Positions 8,971 to 17,949 are shown, numbered from the stretch's first letter. The stretch is DNA of 64,000 nt from JADGRB01 sp036267635 (GCA_036267635.1 DATAVR010000006.1:131117-195116), one strand, 5' to 3'. The notes: a model not told the origin generated them from the sequence alone. Made by a program: numbers and translations.

Positions 8971-10566
8971 CTAAAAGACGTAGACGGCTTGCCCCATGCC
9001 CCGGATGTTGTGGGGCTTGTTGCCGTCGAGGTAGGTGACTTGCGTGTACTGACCGGAGAGGCCGAAGCGGATGCTGGGCGTCGCGTCGAAGAACAGGTTG
9101 GCGTCACCGTAGAGCGAAGTATTGGCGACCAGGTCGATGATCCCGATCTCCACGCTTCCTACCTGGAAGAGCTGGGACATGTTGTTCGAGTGCGAGTAGG
9201 TGAAGTTGGCGGCGAAGAGCAGTCGGCCGTCGATGACGGGCAGGTAGTACTGCAGGCCCGCCTTGTACGCGTACCAGTTGATGGTGTGCAAAACCGCGGT
9301 CTGCACGTCGAACGTCACCAGGCCGTTGTCGATGTCGGGGGTGTAGATCGGCGGCGGTGACTGCTGCATGGCATTGGGGAGCGTGGGGAACATCGCGCCA
9401 CCGCCGGTGGTCAGGAGGTCGGCGATGCCGGTGCCGGTGACGAACGATCCGGTGAGCGTCAGCCGGTTCTTACGATCGTTGGCGTCGGCCGCCGGGATGA
9501 CCGGGACGAGCGCGTCGACCGACACGCCCCAGCCGGTGGCGCTGTTCGAGCGCTGGGTGGGGGGGGGCGCGTAGGCGTCGACCTTGAACTGGCGCACGAT
9601 CCCCGAGACACCGATCGAAAGGGGCGCGGCGACCGTCCGGACGTTGCCCGGCGTGGTGATCCCCTTCCAACCGTTGGCGCTGAGGCGCAGGCCGGCCTCG
9701 AAGTCCGGGATCTGCGAGTCGCGCTCCACCGGACGCTCGGCCGAGACCGCGACGTCGACGCCGACCGGGCCGTCGGCGCCGAACCCGCGCGACAGACGCA
9801 GCTGCGTGTTGCGCGAGAAGACCATGTTCGGCAGCCCAAGGAACTCCACCGAGGCAGGGAAAAAGTAGTTCTGCCAGCCGAAGACGTCGTAGGTCTGCCC
9901 GGCCAAGAAGTCCACCGGGCCGCCGTCGAGCTTGAAGTAGGCGTGGCGAATCCGAAAGATCGGGCTGTCGTAGTAGGTCGACTCGTTGCCGTCCGGCGGG
10001 GGCGTCTGGCTGCCGAAGAAGTCGCCCTCGATCAGCGCCGACGGCCGCAGGTCGCCGATCTGCGGCGCCTGAAAGGCGAGCCCGATACGCGTGTTGCGCA
10101 TCGAGAACTGCGTGCGGCCGACCGTCCCTTCGTAGACGTCCGAGCGCGCCACGAGAGCGCTGCCGATCGAGTCGTTGTAGCTGCGCGTGCTGTCGGCGAT
10201 GTAGTCGGCCTCGACGAATCCGTAGAAGGTCACCGACCACTTTTGGGTCCCTTCGCCGATCTTGAGCGTCAGCGGCGCGCGATCGAACCAGGAGGCGGTC
10301 GGCGGATTGGCTCCGGGCGCGGGCGAGGTCGGCGTCGGCACGGCCGGAATGCTGGGCGGCGGCGCCTCGGAGGGGGGCGGTGGCGCGGGCGGCGGCTGCG
10401 GCACCTCGCCGGGCGGCGTGGCCGGCGCGCTTTCGGGCGCGGCGGGCGGCGTCGGCTCCTGGGCGCGGGCCGGTCGAACGGCCGCCGTGAGGGCGAGCGC
10501 GGTGGCCACCAGCGCGACGGTCGTGCGCGCCTGTCGAGTTTCGTTCGGGGTCTTTCGATCGATCAT
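8971..10566 (-). CDS. Outer-membrane porin (DcaP-like)
   Basis: This protein of about 531 residues has a signal peptide (VALVATALALTAAVRPARAQ), a Pro-rich periplasmic stretch, and a long beta-barrel region ending in an aromatic residue (AVYVF). The segments TFYGFVEADYIADS, RIRHAYFKLDGG and LAGQTYDVFGW resemble DcaP-type porins. The ATG at 10566 has GAGGT eight bases upstream; an ATG at 10581 overlaps the transporter stop but has no ribosome site. It follows the ExuT-like transporter gene directly, so it is a good candidate for outer-membrane passage of uronates or oligouronates. Substrate is inferred from the operon only. Confidence 0.85.
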   Translation of the reverse strand: MIDRKTPNETRQARTTVALVATALALTAAVRPARAQEPTPPAAPESAPATPPGEVPQPPPAPPPPSEAPPPSIPAVPTPTSPAPGANPPTASWFDRAPLTLKIGEGTQKWSVTFYGFVEADYIADSTRSYNDSIGSALVARSDVYEGTVGRTQFSMRNTRIGLAFQAPQIGDLRPSALIEGDFFGSQTPPPDGNESTYYDSPIFRIRHAYFKLDGGPVDFLAGQTYDVFGWQNYFFPASVEFLGLPNMVFSRNTQLRLSRGFGADGPVGVDVAVSAERPVERDSQIPDFEAGLRLSANGWKGITTPGNVRTVAAPLSIGVSGIVRQFKVDAYAPPPTQRSNSATGWGVSVDALVPVIPAADANDRKNRLTLTGSFVTGTGIADLLTTGGGAMFPTLPNAMQQSPPPIYTPDIDNGLVTFDVQTAVLHTINWYAYKAGLQYYLPVIDGRLLFAANFTYSHSNNMSQLFQVGSVEIGIIDLVANTSLYGDANLFFDATPSIRFGLSGQYTQVTYLDGNKPHNIRGMGQAVYVF

Positions 10567-10577
10567 TGGTGAGGACC

Positions 10578-11990
10578 TCATGCGGGTGTCTGGATGGGCT
10601 CGAAGGAGGGCGCCAGCAGGTGATTCAGGGCGAAGGCGAGGAGGTAGGCGGAGCCGCAGATCCCGAACAGGATCGCGTAGCCCGAGGTGACGTTGCCGGT
10701 GGCGGCGAAGCGGTCGAGCAGCTTGCCCGAGAAGATCGGGAACAGGATCCCGCCCAGCGAGCCGGCCATGCTGCCGAGCCCGACGACCGACGCCACCGCG
10801 CGCTTGGGAAACATGTCCGAGGCGCTGGTGAAGAGGTTCGCCGACCAGGCCTGGTGCGAGGCGCCGGCGATGCCGATCAGCACCACCGCCGCCCAGTTGC
10901 CGACGTGGGTGACGGCCAGGATCGGCAGCACCGTACAGGCGAAGGTGAAGAGCGCGATCTTGCGCGCGCGGGTCACGCTCATCCCGCGGGCGGTGAGGAA
11001 GCCGGAGAGCCAGCCACCGAAGATGCTGAGGACCGTGACGATCGAATAGATCGTGACCAGGTAGACCCAGCTGTCCTTGATGGCGAGCCCGCGCGTCTTC
11101 TTGAAGTAGTCGGGCAGCCAGATGAGAAAAAACCACCAGACCGGATCGGTGAGGAACTTGGCCACGATGAACGCCCAGGCCTGCCGGTGGCGCAGGATCT
11201 CCGCCCAGGAGATGCGCGCCTCGGCGCCGGCGCGGGCCGCGGCGCTGTCGCCGTCTTGGCTCCGGATGTGCGCCAGCTCGGCGGCGCTGAGCTTGGCGAT
11301 CCGCTCGGGGACGTCGTACCAGGGGATCCAGAATGCCAGCCAGACGAGGCCGGCGATCCCGGCCGCCACGAACGCCGAGCGCCAGCCGAACGAGGAGGCC
11401 AGCCAGGGGACCACCGCCGGGGCGATGATGGCGCCCACGTTGCTGCCGCTGTTGAAGAGCGCGGTCGCATAGGCGCGCTCGCGGGGGGGAAACCAGATGG
11501 CGACCGCCTTGATCGCCGACGGGAAATTGCCCCCCTCACCGAGGCCGAGCGCGAACCGCGCGACGAAGAACCCGTTTACGCTGCCCACCAGAGCGTGCGA
11601 CATGGCGGCCAGGCTCCAGGCGGCGATCGAGACGGCGTAGCCGATCTTGGTGCCGACCCGATCGATGAGCGCGCCGAAGGAGAGCAGGCCGATGGCGTAG
11701 GCCGCCTGAAACGCGGCGTTGACCGCCCCGAACTGGGCGTTGGTCCACTTGAGCTCGGTGTCGAGCATCGGCTTCAGCAGCGAGAGGATCTGCCGGTCCA
11801 TGTAATTGACCGTCGTGGCGAAGAAGAGCAGCGCGCAGACGAGCCAGCGGTAGCGCCCGATGACGCCGGTTGAGCCGCTGGGGTTCGCGCCGCCCTCGTC
11901 CCGCGTCAGGGCGCCACCCGACCCTTGGCCAGAGGCAAGCATGGGGACCGATGATGGCAGAGGTTGTCGGGGCACGGCTGACGCCGTCAT
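10578..11990 (-). CDS. exuT: MFS hexuronate transporter (ACS family)
   Basis: The protein is a 12-helix major facilitator of the anion:cation symporter family. Typical segments are NYMDRQILSLLKPMLDTEL after helix 1, GALIDRVGTKIG in the loop between helices 2 and 3, and GLGEGGNFPSAIKAVAIWFP in helix 4, all as in ExuT and related hexuronate carriers. It should import galacturonate or glucuronate through the inner membrane with protons. The ATG at 11990 is chosen; an ATG at 12050 and one at 11942 are possible, and none has a strong ribosome site. It heads the operon with porin, kdgK and eda, which supports the substrate. Confidence 0.88.
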   Translation of the reverse strand: MTASAVPRQPLPSSVPMLASGQGSGGALTRDEGGANPSGSTGVIGRYRWLVCALLFFATTVNYMDRQILSLLKPMLDTELKWTNAQFGAVNAAFQAAYAIGLLSFGALIDRVGTKIGYAVSIAAWSLAAMSHALVGSVNGFFVARFALGLGEGGNFPSAIKAVAIWFPPRERAYATALFNSGSNVGAIIAPAVVPWLASSFGWRSAFVAAGIAGLVWLAFWIPWYDVPERIAKLSAAELAHIRSQDGDSAAARAGAEARISWAEILRHRQAWAFIVAKFLTDPVWWFFLIWLPDYFKKTRGLAIKDSWVYLVTIYSIVTVLSIFGGWLSGFLTARGMSVTRARKIALFTFACTVLPILAVTHVGNWAAVVLIGIAGASHQAWSANLFTSASDMFPKRAVASVVGLGSMAGSLGGILFPIFSGKLLDRFAATGNVTSGYAILFGICGSAYLLAFALNHLLAPSFEPIQTPA

Positions 11991-12120
11991 GGGTTGTCGG
12001 ATGAAGCCCAAACGGCTCGGCCGGCGTCCCGGGGGTCTCCCGTGAGCCATCCGCCCCAGGTGCGGACACCCAGCTCTCCGAAGCTCCGGATTTCAAATGC
12101 ACCAACCAGCGAGGGGATCG

Positions 12121-12825
12121 ATGACGACGATGACGAAACGAATGGCGCCGTTCTGCGGGACGATCGCGCTCTTGGCGCAGGTCTTTGTTTTCCAGGGCTG
12201 CGGTAGCAACAGCGGAACCACGGGCACCGGCGGGACGACCGGCACGGGCGGCGCCACGGCGACCGGCGGGACGACCGGTACGGGCGGGGCGACCGGCACC
12301 GGCGGAGCGACCGGCACCGGCGGGGCGACCGGCACCGGCGGGGCGACCGGCGCGGCCGGCGCGAGCGGCGCCTTCGGTCAGCCGGCCTGCGGCAACACGA
12401 TCGCCGGGGCGGCGGCTGGCAAGGGTGTCGCCTGCACCACCGCTGACGTCCAGCTTTGCTACAAGACCTGCGGTCCCGAGAAGACCGGCGTCAAGCCGGA
12501 GACCTGCAGCGGGACCGCCTACACCGAGGGCGACTGCGCGTTCGACCCGGCTGGCGCCTATGCTTGCTACGTAGTTCCGCCCGCGCCCGACCCGAGCTGC
12601 CCGACAACGGCACCGATGGCCTCCAGTCCCTGCTCGATCCCCGACTGTGTGGTCTGCGGGGGAGGGGATACCACGATGACGCCGCCGACGGCGGGGACTG
12701 GCTACCTGGACTCGACCGGCGCCGCGAAGACCGGCTACTGCGTCTGTCAGGCAAGCGCCACTACCCCGACCTGGAGCTGCGCGAGCAACACCGCCTGGCC
12801 CTGCCCGAACGGCAGCGGCTGCTAA
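12121..12825 (+). CDS. Cys-rich lipoprotein with GTGG linker
   Basis: The 234-residue protein starts at an ATG preceded by GAGGGGATCG. The signal peptide ends at FQGC, followed by a Gly/Thr/Ala linker made of six-residue repeats (GTGGAT-like) encoded by tandem DNA repeats. The C-terminal 150 residues hold more than a dozen Cys residues (for example TCYK-like pairs, CVVCGGG and CVCQ), which suggests a disulphide-bonded extracellular domain. It lies between the ExuT-like transporter (divergent) and the GH28 gene (same strand). I do not recognise the domain; a surface role in polysaccharide use is a guess from context. Confidence 0.75.
   Translation: MTTMTKRMAPFCGTIALLAQVFVFQGCGSNSGTTGTGGTTGTGGATATGGTTGTGGATGTGGATGTGGATGTGGATGAAGASGAFGQPACGNTIAGAAAGKGVACTTADVQLCYKTCGPEKTGVKPETCSGTAYTEGDCAFDPAGAYACYVVPPAPDPSCPTTAPMASSPCSIPDCVVCGGGDTTMTPPTAGTGYLDSTGAAKTGYCVCQASATTPTWSCASNTAWPCPNGSGC
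12226..12366 (+). repeat. 18-bp tandem repeat coding a Gly/Thr linker
   Basis: The core is three near-identical 18-bp units (GCGACCGGCACCGGCGGR) at 12289-12306, 12307-12324 and 12325-12342, flanked by degenerate units. Each unit codes for ATGTGG. The repeat is in frame, so copy-number change would lengthen or shorten the linker of the lipoprotein without breaking the gene. Confidence 0.8.
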
Positions 12826-12848
12826 CCTGACGACCGCTCCCGCAAACC

Positions 12849-12887
12849 GCCGCGCGCCGCCTGACGTAACCAGGGACGGCGCGCGGC
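12849..12887 (+). terminator. Hairpin between lipoprotein and GH28 gene
   Basis: GCCGCGCGCCG (12849-12859) pairs perfectly with CGGCGCGCGGC (12877-12887). CCTG and CAGG inside the loop extend the stem to about 15 pairs with a small bulge. No U-tract follows, so this may be a transcription pause or message-stabilising element rather than a classical intrinsic terminator. Confidence 0.45.
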
Positions 12888-12905
12888 AGTCAAACGAGCC
12901 CCACG

Positions 12906-14567
12906 TTGTCGAACCCACATAAACGAACGTTGCTCGCGCGTCTAACCAAGACGGTCTGGGCGGTCTCGCTGCTCGCCGGCTTCGGCTGCCAGAAGCAGCC
13001 TCCCATCACGCCGCTCGTCTACACCTGTGGGACCACCACCGATTCGACGATGGCGATGGCCGGCGCCGTCGACGACTGCGCGGATATCGATGCGACGTTG
13101 CCGGCCGAGCCATCGTTGCCGGCCGATCCCTCCAACCCCGCCTGTATCCTGAAAGCGCAGACGGGGACCACCGACAGCAAATGGATCCCGGACGAGACCA
13201 ACATCGACACCGTGCGCATCCAGACCGCGCTCAGCACGTGCCCGGTGGTCAAGCTGATGACCGACGGGGGGGCGAACAACGCCTTCGTCTCGGGGCCGCT
13301 CACCGTCAGCGCCGCCACGCTCTGGGTCGACCAGGGCGTCACGCTCTACGCCTCGCGCGATCCCAACAACTACCAGGCGAACAAGACGGCGACCAGCGCT
13401 GGCGACTGCGCCAAGGTCGGGGTCAATGACTCCTCGGCCTGCACCAGCTTCATCACCGTGATGGGCGCCAGCCCGGCGATCGTCGGCGACGGGATCATCG
13501 ACGGCCAGGGGGGCGAGCTGCTCATCGGGTACGACTACTCCTGGTGGCAGCTCTCGTCGGCGCTGCAGACGATCGACGGCAGCATCGGGAACCCGACCCT
13601 GATCGATCTGAAGACCGGCGTCACCGGCTTCCTCATGTACAAGATCACGCTGCACAACTCGCCCAAGTTCCACGTCAAGATCACCTCCACGCCGCCGCCG
13701 GCATCGTTCACCACTCCCTGCACTTCGCCCGGTCAGGGGTTCATCGTCTGGGGGGTCACCATCTTGACGCCGTCGCGCTGGGTCAACACGCAAGGCCTGC
13801 CCATGACGCCTCACCTGTCGCGCAACACGGATGGAATCGATCCCGGTGAGACCAGCTACGCCACCTGCGGCGTGCTGGCCCACAACACCATCAGCACCGG
13901 CGACGATCACATCGCCATCAAGGGCGGCCACGGCATCAACAACATCGTCGTCGTGCACAACCACTTCGGGACCGGGCACGGGATGTCGATCGGCAGCGAG
14001 ACCTACGGCGGCGTCACCGGCCTCACGGTCTGCGACCTCACCATCGACGCCGACTCGCGCCCCGTGGGAGACGGTGCCAGCCCCGGCGACTTCAACGGCA
14101 TCCGGGTCAAGTCCGACGTGAGCCGCGGCGGCCCGGTCAGTAACGTTACGTTCCGCAACGTCTGCATGCGCGACGTCAACAACACCATCTTGATGAGCAC
14201 CGCCTACAACCCGCTCTTCTCCGGCACCATGTACCCACGGTTCAGCAATATCAGCTTCAAGAACATCCACGACGTCACCTGTTTCGGCGTGCAGCAGCCG
14301 GTCGTCACGCTCAACGGTTTCTCCGCGCTCTATCCGGCCACCGGCATCGGGCTCGACAACGTCATCGTCGACAACATCGGACCACTGGCGGTGTCGGCGG
14401 AGTTCTCGCAGATCGCCCTCGGGCCGGGAGCGGTGAACTTCGCCGGATATATCGACGGAACGGACGTCAACGTGACCGAGGCGTTCGCCGATCCGAGCGC
14501 ACCCCCCATCAACTGCGTGTTCCCTGTGCTGCCGGCTCCGCAACCGCCGCCGGGGTGGTTGCGATGA
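12906..14567 (+). CDS. GH28 polygalacturonase-like lipoprotein
   Basis: The 553-residue protein is a right-handed beta-helix hydrolase of glycoside hydrolase family 28, which cuts alpha-1,4-galacturonan in pectin. The four family motifs are present in order: Asn307-Thr-Asp309, Asp333-Asp334 (TGDDH), Gly357-His358-Gly359 (GTGHGMSIGSE) and Arg400-Val-Lys402. The three Asp residues are the catalytic set known for the family. A lipoprotein signal ending LLAGFGC suggests an anchored enzyme. The start is TTG with no clear ribosome site, so the exact N terminus is uncertain. Its stop overlaps the next gene as ATGA. The product galacturonate would feed the ExuT-like transporter and UxaC. Confidence 0.92.
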   Translation: MSNPHKRTLLARLTKTVWAVSLLAGFGCQKQPPITPLVYTCGTTTDSTMAMAGAVDDCADIDATLPAEPSLPADPSNPACILKAQTGTTDSKWIPDETNIDTVRIQTALSTCPVVKLMTDGGANNAFVSGPLTVSAATLWVDQGVTLYASRDPNNYQANKTATSAGDCAKVGVNDSSACTSFITVMGASPAIVGDGIIDGQGGELLIGYDYSWWQLSSALQTIDGSIGNPTLIDLKTGVTGFLMYKITLHNSPKFHVKITSTPPPASFTTPCTSPGQGFIVWGVTILTPSRWVNTQGLPMTPHLSRNTDGIDPGETSYATCGVLAHNTISTGDDHIAIKGGHGINNIVVVHNHFGTGHGMSIGSETYGGVTGLTVCDLTIDADSRPVGDGASPGDFNGIRVKSDVSRGGPVSNVTFRNVCMRDVNNTILMSTAYNPLFSGTMYPRFSNISFKNIHDVTCFGVQQPVVTLNGFSALYPATGIGLDNVIVDNIGPLAVSAEFSQIALGPGAVNFAGYIDGTDVNVTEAFADPSAPPINCVFPVLPAPQPPPGWLR

Positions 14568-15472
14568 TGACCACGGTGACGGCTGCGAAAGTGACGACGC
14601 GCCGACTCGTCTGGTTGCTCCCCTGCGCGTTCCTGGCGGCCTGTACGACCACCACTGCCGAACCGCTGGAAGGGACCTGCATCGTCGACGACACGCTCAC
14701 CGCGAGTTGCAACGACACTCCCGATGGCGGCCCCGCGACCCTCGGCCTCGTCGGCTACGACTGCACCGGGACCGGCGCGCGGCCCGATCTGCAGCAGGCC
14801 AGCTACGTCGGTGGGGTCCCCGAGGGAATCATCTGCGCCGACAAGACGCCGCTTCCCGATGGAGGCGTACCGTCGGGGCCGCAGTCGTATTGCTGCACCA
14901 GCGGGCCGACGACCTGTGCCTACAACCCGAGCGCCGCTTGCGGCGCGGGGACCTACGATTACCAGTGCCAGAACATCAACCGCCCCGAGAGCTACAACCC
15001 GACCATCAGCTGTGGCCAGGGCGTGCGCGGACCGGAGTACGTCGACTATTGCTGCGCGGGCATCAAGCAGCCGGTCGGCTGCATGGAGTTCGACGGGCTC
15101 GGCTGCGCCGCGGGCCTGGTGGGATGGACATGTCCGACCGTACCGGCCGGCACCATCCCCAAGGGGCAGGACCTCGGGGACAACAAGAGCCGTGCCGATC
15201 AGTACTACCTCGTCTGCTCGACGCCGATGGTCTCGCCCTCCGGGAAGGTGAACGACTTCTGTTGCTACCCACCGGCCGCGGTTCCGCCGGGCAGCTCGTG
15301 CTACGAGGACATCAGCGTCCCCGGTTGCGCGGTCGGGCGGTTCGGCTTCGCCTGCTACGGCCCCGAGAAGCCCTCCGACGACTTCCCGCCGATGAACTGC
15401 CCCGACGCCGGTTTCCCCGGCACCAGCATGGACGGCTACCCCGGCACGCTCTACTGCTGCGATTTCGAGTAA
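14564..15472 (+). CDS. Lipoprotein with repeated Cys-rich modules
   Basis: The ATG at 14564 overlaps the GH28 stop (ATGA), so the 302-residue product is probably made together with the enzyme. The signal peptide ends at LAAC. The mature part repeats a Cys-rich unit about four times: a YCC or FCC pair, a spacer, a GC..G..G..C group and a closing Cys (YCCTSG, YCCAGI, FCCYPP, YCCDFE mark the unit ends). All Cys would be disulphide-bonded outside the cell. I do not know a named family. Coupling to GH28 suggests a partner, scaffold or substrate-binding role for pectin breakdown. Confidence 0.8.
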   Translation: MMTTVTAAKVTTRRLVWLLPCAFLAACTTTTAEPLEGTCIVDDTLTASCNDTPDGGPATLGLVGYDCTGTGARPDLQQASYVGGVPEGIICADKTPLPDGGVPSGPQSYCCTSGPTTCAYNPSAACGAGTYDYQCQNINRPESYNPTISCGQGVRGPEYVDYCCAGIKQPVGCMEFDGLGCAAGLVGWTCPTVPAGTIPKGQDLGDNKSRADQYYLVCSTPMVSPSGKVNDFCCYPPAAVPPGSSCYEDISVPGCAVGRFGFACYGPEKPSDDFPPMNCPDAGFPGTSMDGYPGTLYCCDFE

Positions 15473-15491
15473 CTCTCCCGCGATGAGCTCC

Positions 15492-15508
15492 GGCGAGCAG
15501 AGCTCGCC
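15492..15508. terminator. Hairpin between convergent genes
   Basis: GGCGAGC and GCTCGCC form a perfect 7-bp stem with a 3-base loop midway between the stops of the Cys-rich lipoprotein (plus) and the sugar-binding lipoprotein (minus). There is no U-tract, so it is only a candidate bidirectional terminator. Confidence 0.4.
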
Positions 15509-15534
15509 TGCACTCGACGCGATCAGGCCCTCGC

Positions 15535-16686
15535 CTATGGGCGCTGCAGATACTCCTCGGGGGCGTCGACGAAGCCCCAGGCCCGAAGCTGGCGCACCCA
15601 GGTCGCCAGGTTGTCGCGCGTGACCCGCACCAGCTCCATCGGGATGCGCTCGGGGACGGTCCTTCCGCGCAGCAGCTTGTCGACGATGGTGTCGACGCCG
15701 ACCTCGCCCCAAAGATAGGTCGGTTGCGCCAGCAGCACGGGCGCCAGCCCCTTTTCGACGTAGAGCAACTGCGGCGGAATGGCGTTGATGGAGACGATGG
15801 TCGGGACCATCAACTTGGGTGTGCCCGATTCGATCTCGTGCAGCAGCGTCTGCGTGTAGAGCGGCCAGCCGCCCACCATCGCCCAGCCGGCGATGTCCGG
15901 GTGCTCGGTCTCGGCGCGCATGACGGCGGCCGTCGCGTCTTGCGGCGTCTCGACGTGAAAGAACGGCCCGATCACCGTGAGCCCTGGGTGGTGGGCGGCT
16001 TCGTTCATCACCCCCTCGACGCGGCGGCGCAGGTTGGGCGCCGTGGGATTTCCCGCCAGGACGGCCACCTTGCCCCGGTGCGGAATCAGGCGGGCGAGCT
16101 CTCGCATCACCGCTTGGCCCGCCTTGAAGTCGTCGACGCCGCACACGGCGAACCGGCGCGAATCGGGCGCGTCGCTGTCGAAGGTCATGACCGGGACGCC
16201 GTGCGCGACGGCGTCGTCGATCGCCGGCGTGACCGTCTTGACGTCGGAGCAGGAGAGGAGCACGGCGTCGAACTTCTCGCTCACCGCCTGCTGGATCCGT
16301 TGCACCTGCGCGGCGGCGTCCTCGCGCGCCGGCGTCAGCCACTCGATCTCGATCGGCCGCCCCAGCTCGGCGCTGAGCGCGCGCGCCCGGTTTTCGGCGC
16401 CCAGGCGCGAGGCGAGAAACGACGGGTTGCTCGCGCTCTTGGCGATCATCGCGATCCGGAAGGGCGCGGGCGCCTTTGGGGGCGGAGCGCCGGCCCCGAG
16501 GCTGCTCGGGCGGGACGGGCAAGCGCTCGCCGACAGCGCCGCGGCGACTAGGGCCGCGAAAACGGCGCCGGGCGGACCGCCGGGCAGACGACCACCGCTG
16601 CGTTCGGGCTCACTGAGGGTGAGTTGACCTGCATCGTCGAGACGGCTCAAACGGGCGCCCCCTCTGGCGCGCGAGGATCGGTTCAT
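15535..16686 (-). CDS. Periplasmic sugar-binding lipoprotein (RbsB-like)
   Basis: The 383-residue protein has a hydrophobic segment ending in the lipobox-like ALSASAC and then a type-1 periplasmic-binding fold like that of ribose/galactose binding proteins: FRIAMIAKSASNPSF at strand 1, AVLLSCSDVKTVTPAIDDAVAHGVPVMTFDSDAP, and a typical C-terminal VDTIVDKLLRG segment. Such proteins bind sugars and hand them to an ABC transporter or sensor. No permease or ATPase gene is near, so it is an orphan here. The ATG at 16686 is the only good start in frame; it lies 6 bases from the start assigned to the divergent gene, so one of the two starts may be wrong. Confidence 0.82.
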   Translation of the reverse strand: MNRSSRARGGARLSRLDDAGQLTLSEPERSGGRLPGGPPGAVFAALVAAALSASACPSRPSSLGAGAPPPKAPAPFRIAMIAKSASNPSFLASRLGAENRARALSAELGRPIEIEWLTPAREDAAAQVQRIQQAVSEKFDAVLLSCSDVKTVTPAIDDAVAHGVPVMTFDSDAPDSRRFAVCGVDDFKAGQAVMRELARLIPHRGKVAVLAGNPTAPNLRRRVEGVMNEAAHHPGLTVIGPFFHVETPQDATAAVMRAETEHPDIAGWAMVGGWPLYTQTLLHEIESGTPKLMVPTIVSINAIPPQLLYVEKGLAPVLLAQPTYLWGEVGVDTIVDKLLRGRTVPERIPMELVRVTRDNLATWVRQLRAWGFVDAPEEYLQRP

Positions 16687-16692
16687 GTCACC

Positions 16693-17886
16693 GTGGTGGA
16701 CGTGCCCCTCCCCGGACTCGGGATTCTGGCGTTGGTGGCGCTCACGCCGGCGGCCCCGTCCGTCTCCGTGCCCGTTCGCGTCGAGTTCGACGCCCCTGCC
16801 GGCTGTTCCGACGCCGACAACTTTTTCGCCGGGGTGCTCGCCCGGGCGAGTCACGTGCACCGGGCCCATCCCGGCGAGGTGGCAGCGCGCCTCACCGTCC
16901 GCTTGACGCGCGCTGGAGGCAGAGTGCACGGGGAGCTGCGGGTCACCACGGGGGGCCAATCCGAGACCCGGCGCGTCGACGGAGCGACCTGTGCCGAGGT
17001 GGTCCAGGTGCTCTCGCTCACCGCGGCGCTGGCGATCGATCCGACGGTCGATCTGCTGGCGCCCGCAGCTCCGGAGAAGCCCGCCGCACCGGTTCGTGCC
17101 CCGCCGCCTGCCCCTGTGCTGTCACCGCCCGCGGCGTCGCCTCCTGCGGCGCCCAGCCCCGGGCCGCCTGCGGCGCCATCGCCCGTCGCTGCGCCGCCGC
17201 CGGTCGCTGCGCCGCCGCCCGCCGCCGCGCCGCCGCCGCCGGTGGCGGAGAGTCCGCCCGCCGCGCCGCCGCCAAACGCACCGCCGCCGCCCGGGACGCC
17301 GGCGGTTTCGCCTCCACCCGAGGCGACGGTGGTCGGCCCGCCGCTTCCGGAAGCACCGCCGGAGGTGGGGCTTCGGGTGGGCGCGGCGGCAGTCGCGGCC
17401 CGGGTGCTGTCGTCATCGCTGAGCCTGGGCGCCGCGATCTCGGGCCGGCTCACGGCGGTGACCCGGGGCGGGCTCACGCCGTCGGCCGCCCTGGCGCTGC
17501 TGTATCTTCCCGGCGATTTTTTCCAGTCGGGGGACGATCTCGGGATTCGTTGGGCGGCGCTCGCCGCCACCGTCTGTCCCGGTTGGGCGCTCCGCGGAAG
17601 GGTCCTGATCGAGCCCTGCGGGCGCTTGACCGGCGGCGTGCTCACGGCGACCGACCATTCGGTCACCAACAGCCGCTCGGTCGATCGCTGGTGGGGGGGC
17701 GCCGGTGCGCTCCTGCGCGCCACGACCTCCCTCGGCTGGGGCCTTCACCTCGATCTCGAGGCCGGGGTCGACGTTCCGTTCGTCGCGCGCCGCTTCATCA
17801 CCACCACAATCGTGCCAAATCAACCAGTTGGCGCCACGCCGTCGGTCTCTCCTGCGCTGTCGGTGGGCCTCTCCCACGGTCTATAA
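16693..17886 (+). CDS. Envelope protein with Pro-rich linker and beta-barrel-like C terminus
   Basis: The protein of about 397 residues starts at GTG 16693 or 16696; longer readings would run far into the divergent gene. The N terminus is a short hydrophobic signal (LGILALVALTPAAPSV). A periplasmic domain of about 100 residues with a conserved-looking Cys pair (AGCSDADNF and ATCAEVVQVL) follows, then a Pro/Ala linker of about 95 residues, then a C-terminal region of amphipathic strands. The order of domains resembles the partial gene at the left end of the window. Function unknown; an outer-membrane location is inferred. Confidence 0.72.
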   Translation: MVDVPLPGLGILALVALTPAAPSVSVPVRVEFDAPAGCSDADNFFAGVLARASHVHRAHPGEVAARLTVRLTRAGGRVHGELRVTTGGQSETRRVDGATCAEVVQVLSLTAALAIDPTVDLLAPAAPEKPAAPVRAPPPAPVLSPPAASPPAAPSPGPPAAPSPVAAPPPVAAPPPAAAPPPPVAESPPAAPPPNAPPPPGTPAVSPPPEATVVGPPLPEAPPEVGLRVGAAAVAARVLSSSLSLGAAISGRLTAVTRGGLTPSAALALLYLPGDFFQSGDDLGIRWAALAATVCPGWALRGRVLIEPCGRLTGGVLTATDHSVTNSRSVDRWWGGAGALLRATTSLGWGLHLDLEAGVDVPFVARRFITTTIVPNQPVGATPSVSPALSVGLSHGL

Positions 17887-17904
17887 ATTCCGGGCCGGGC
17901 GCGC

Positions 17905-17910
17905 TATGAT
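17905..17910 (+). promoter_or_regulatory. Possible -10 box for the ECF sigma gene
   Basis: TATGAT, in the context GCTATGAT, sits 40 bases before the ATG of the sigma factor gene. The same GCTAT-type context precedes the genes at 43976 and 46502. No clear -35 box is seen, so this is a weak call. Confidence 0.3.
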
Positions 17911-17949
17911 CAGGATTCGCGGGAGCGGGAATTGAGAGCTCGAACGACT

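Noticed and set aside
8971..11136. Porin gene extended to 11136
   Set aside because: The extra N terminus lies inside the transporter gene in a different frame; a signal peptide and ribosome site support the start at 10566.
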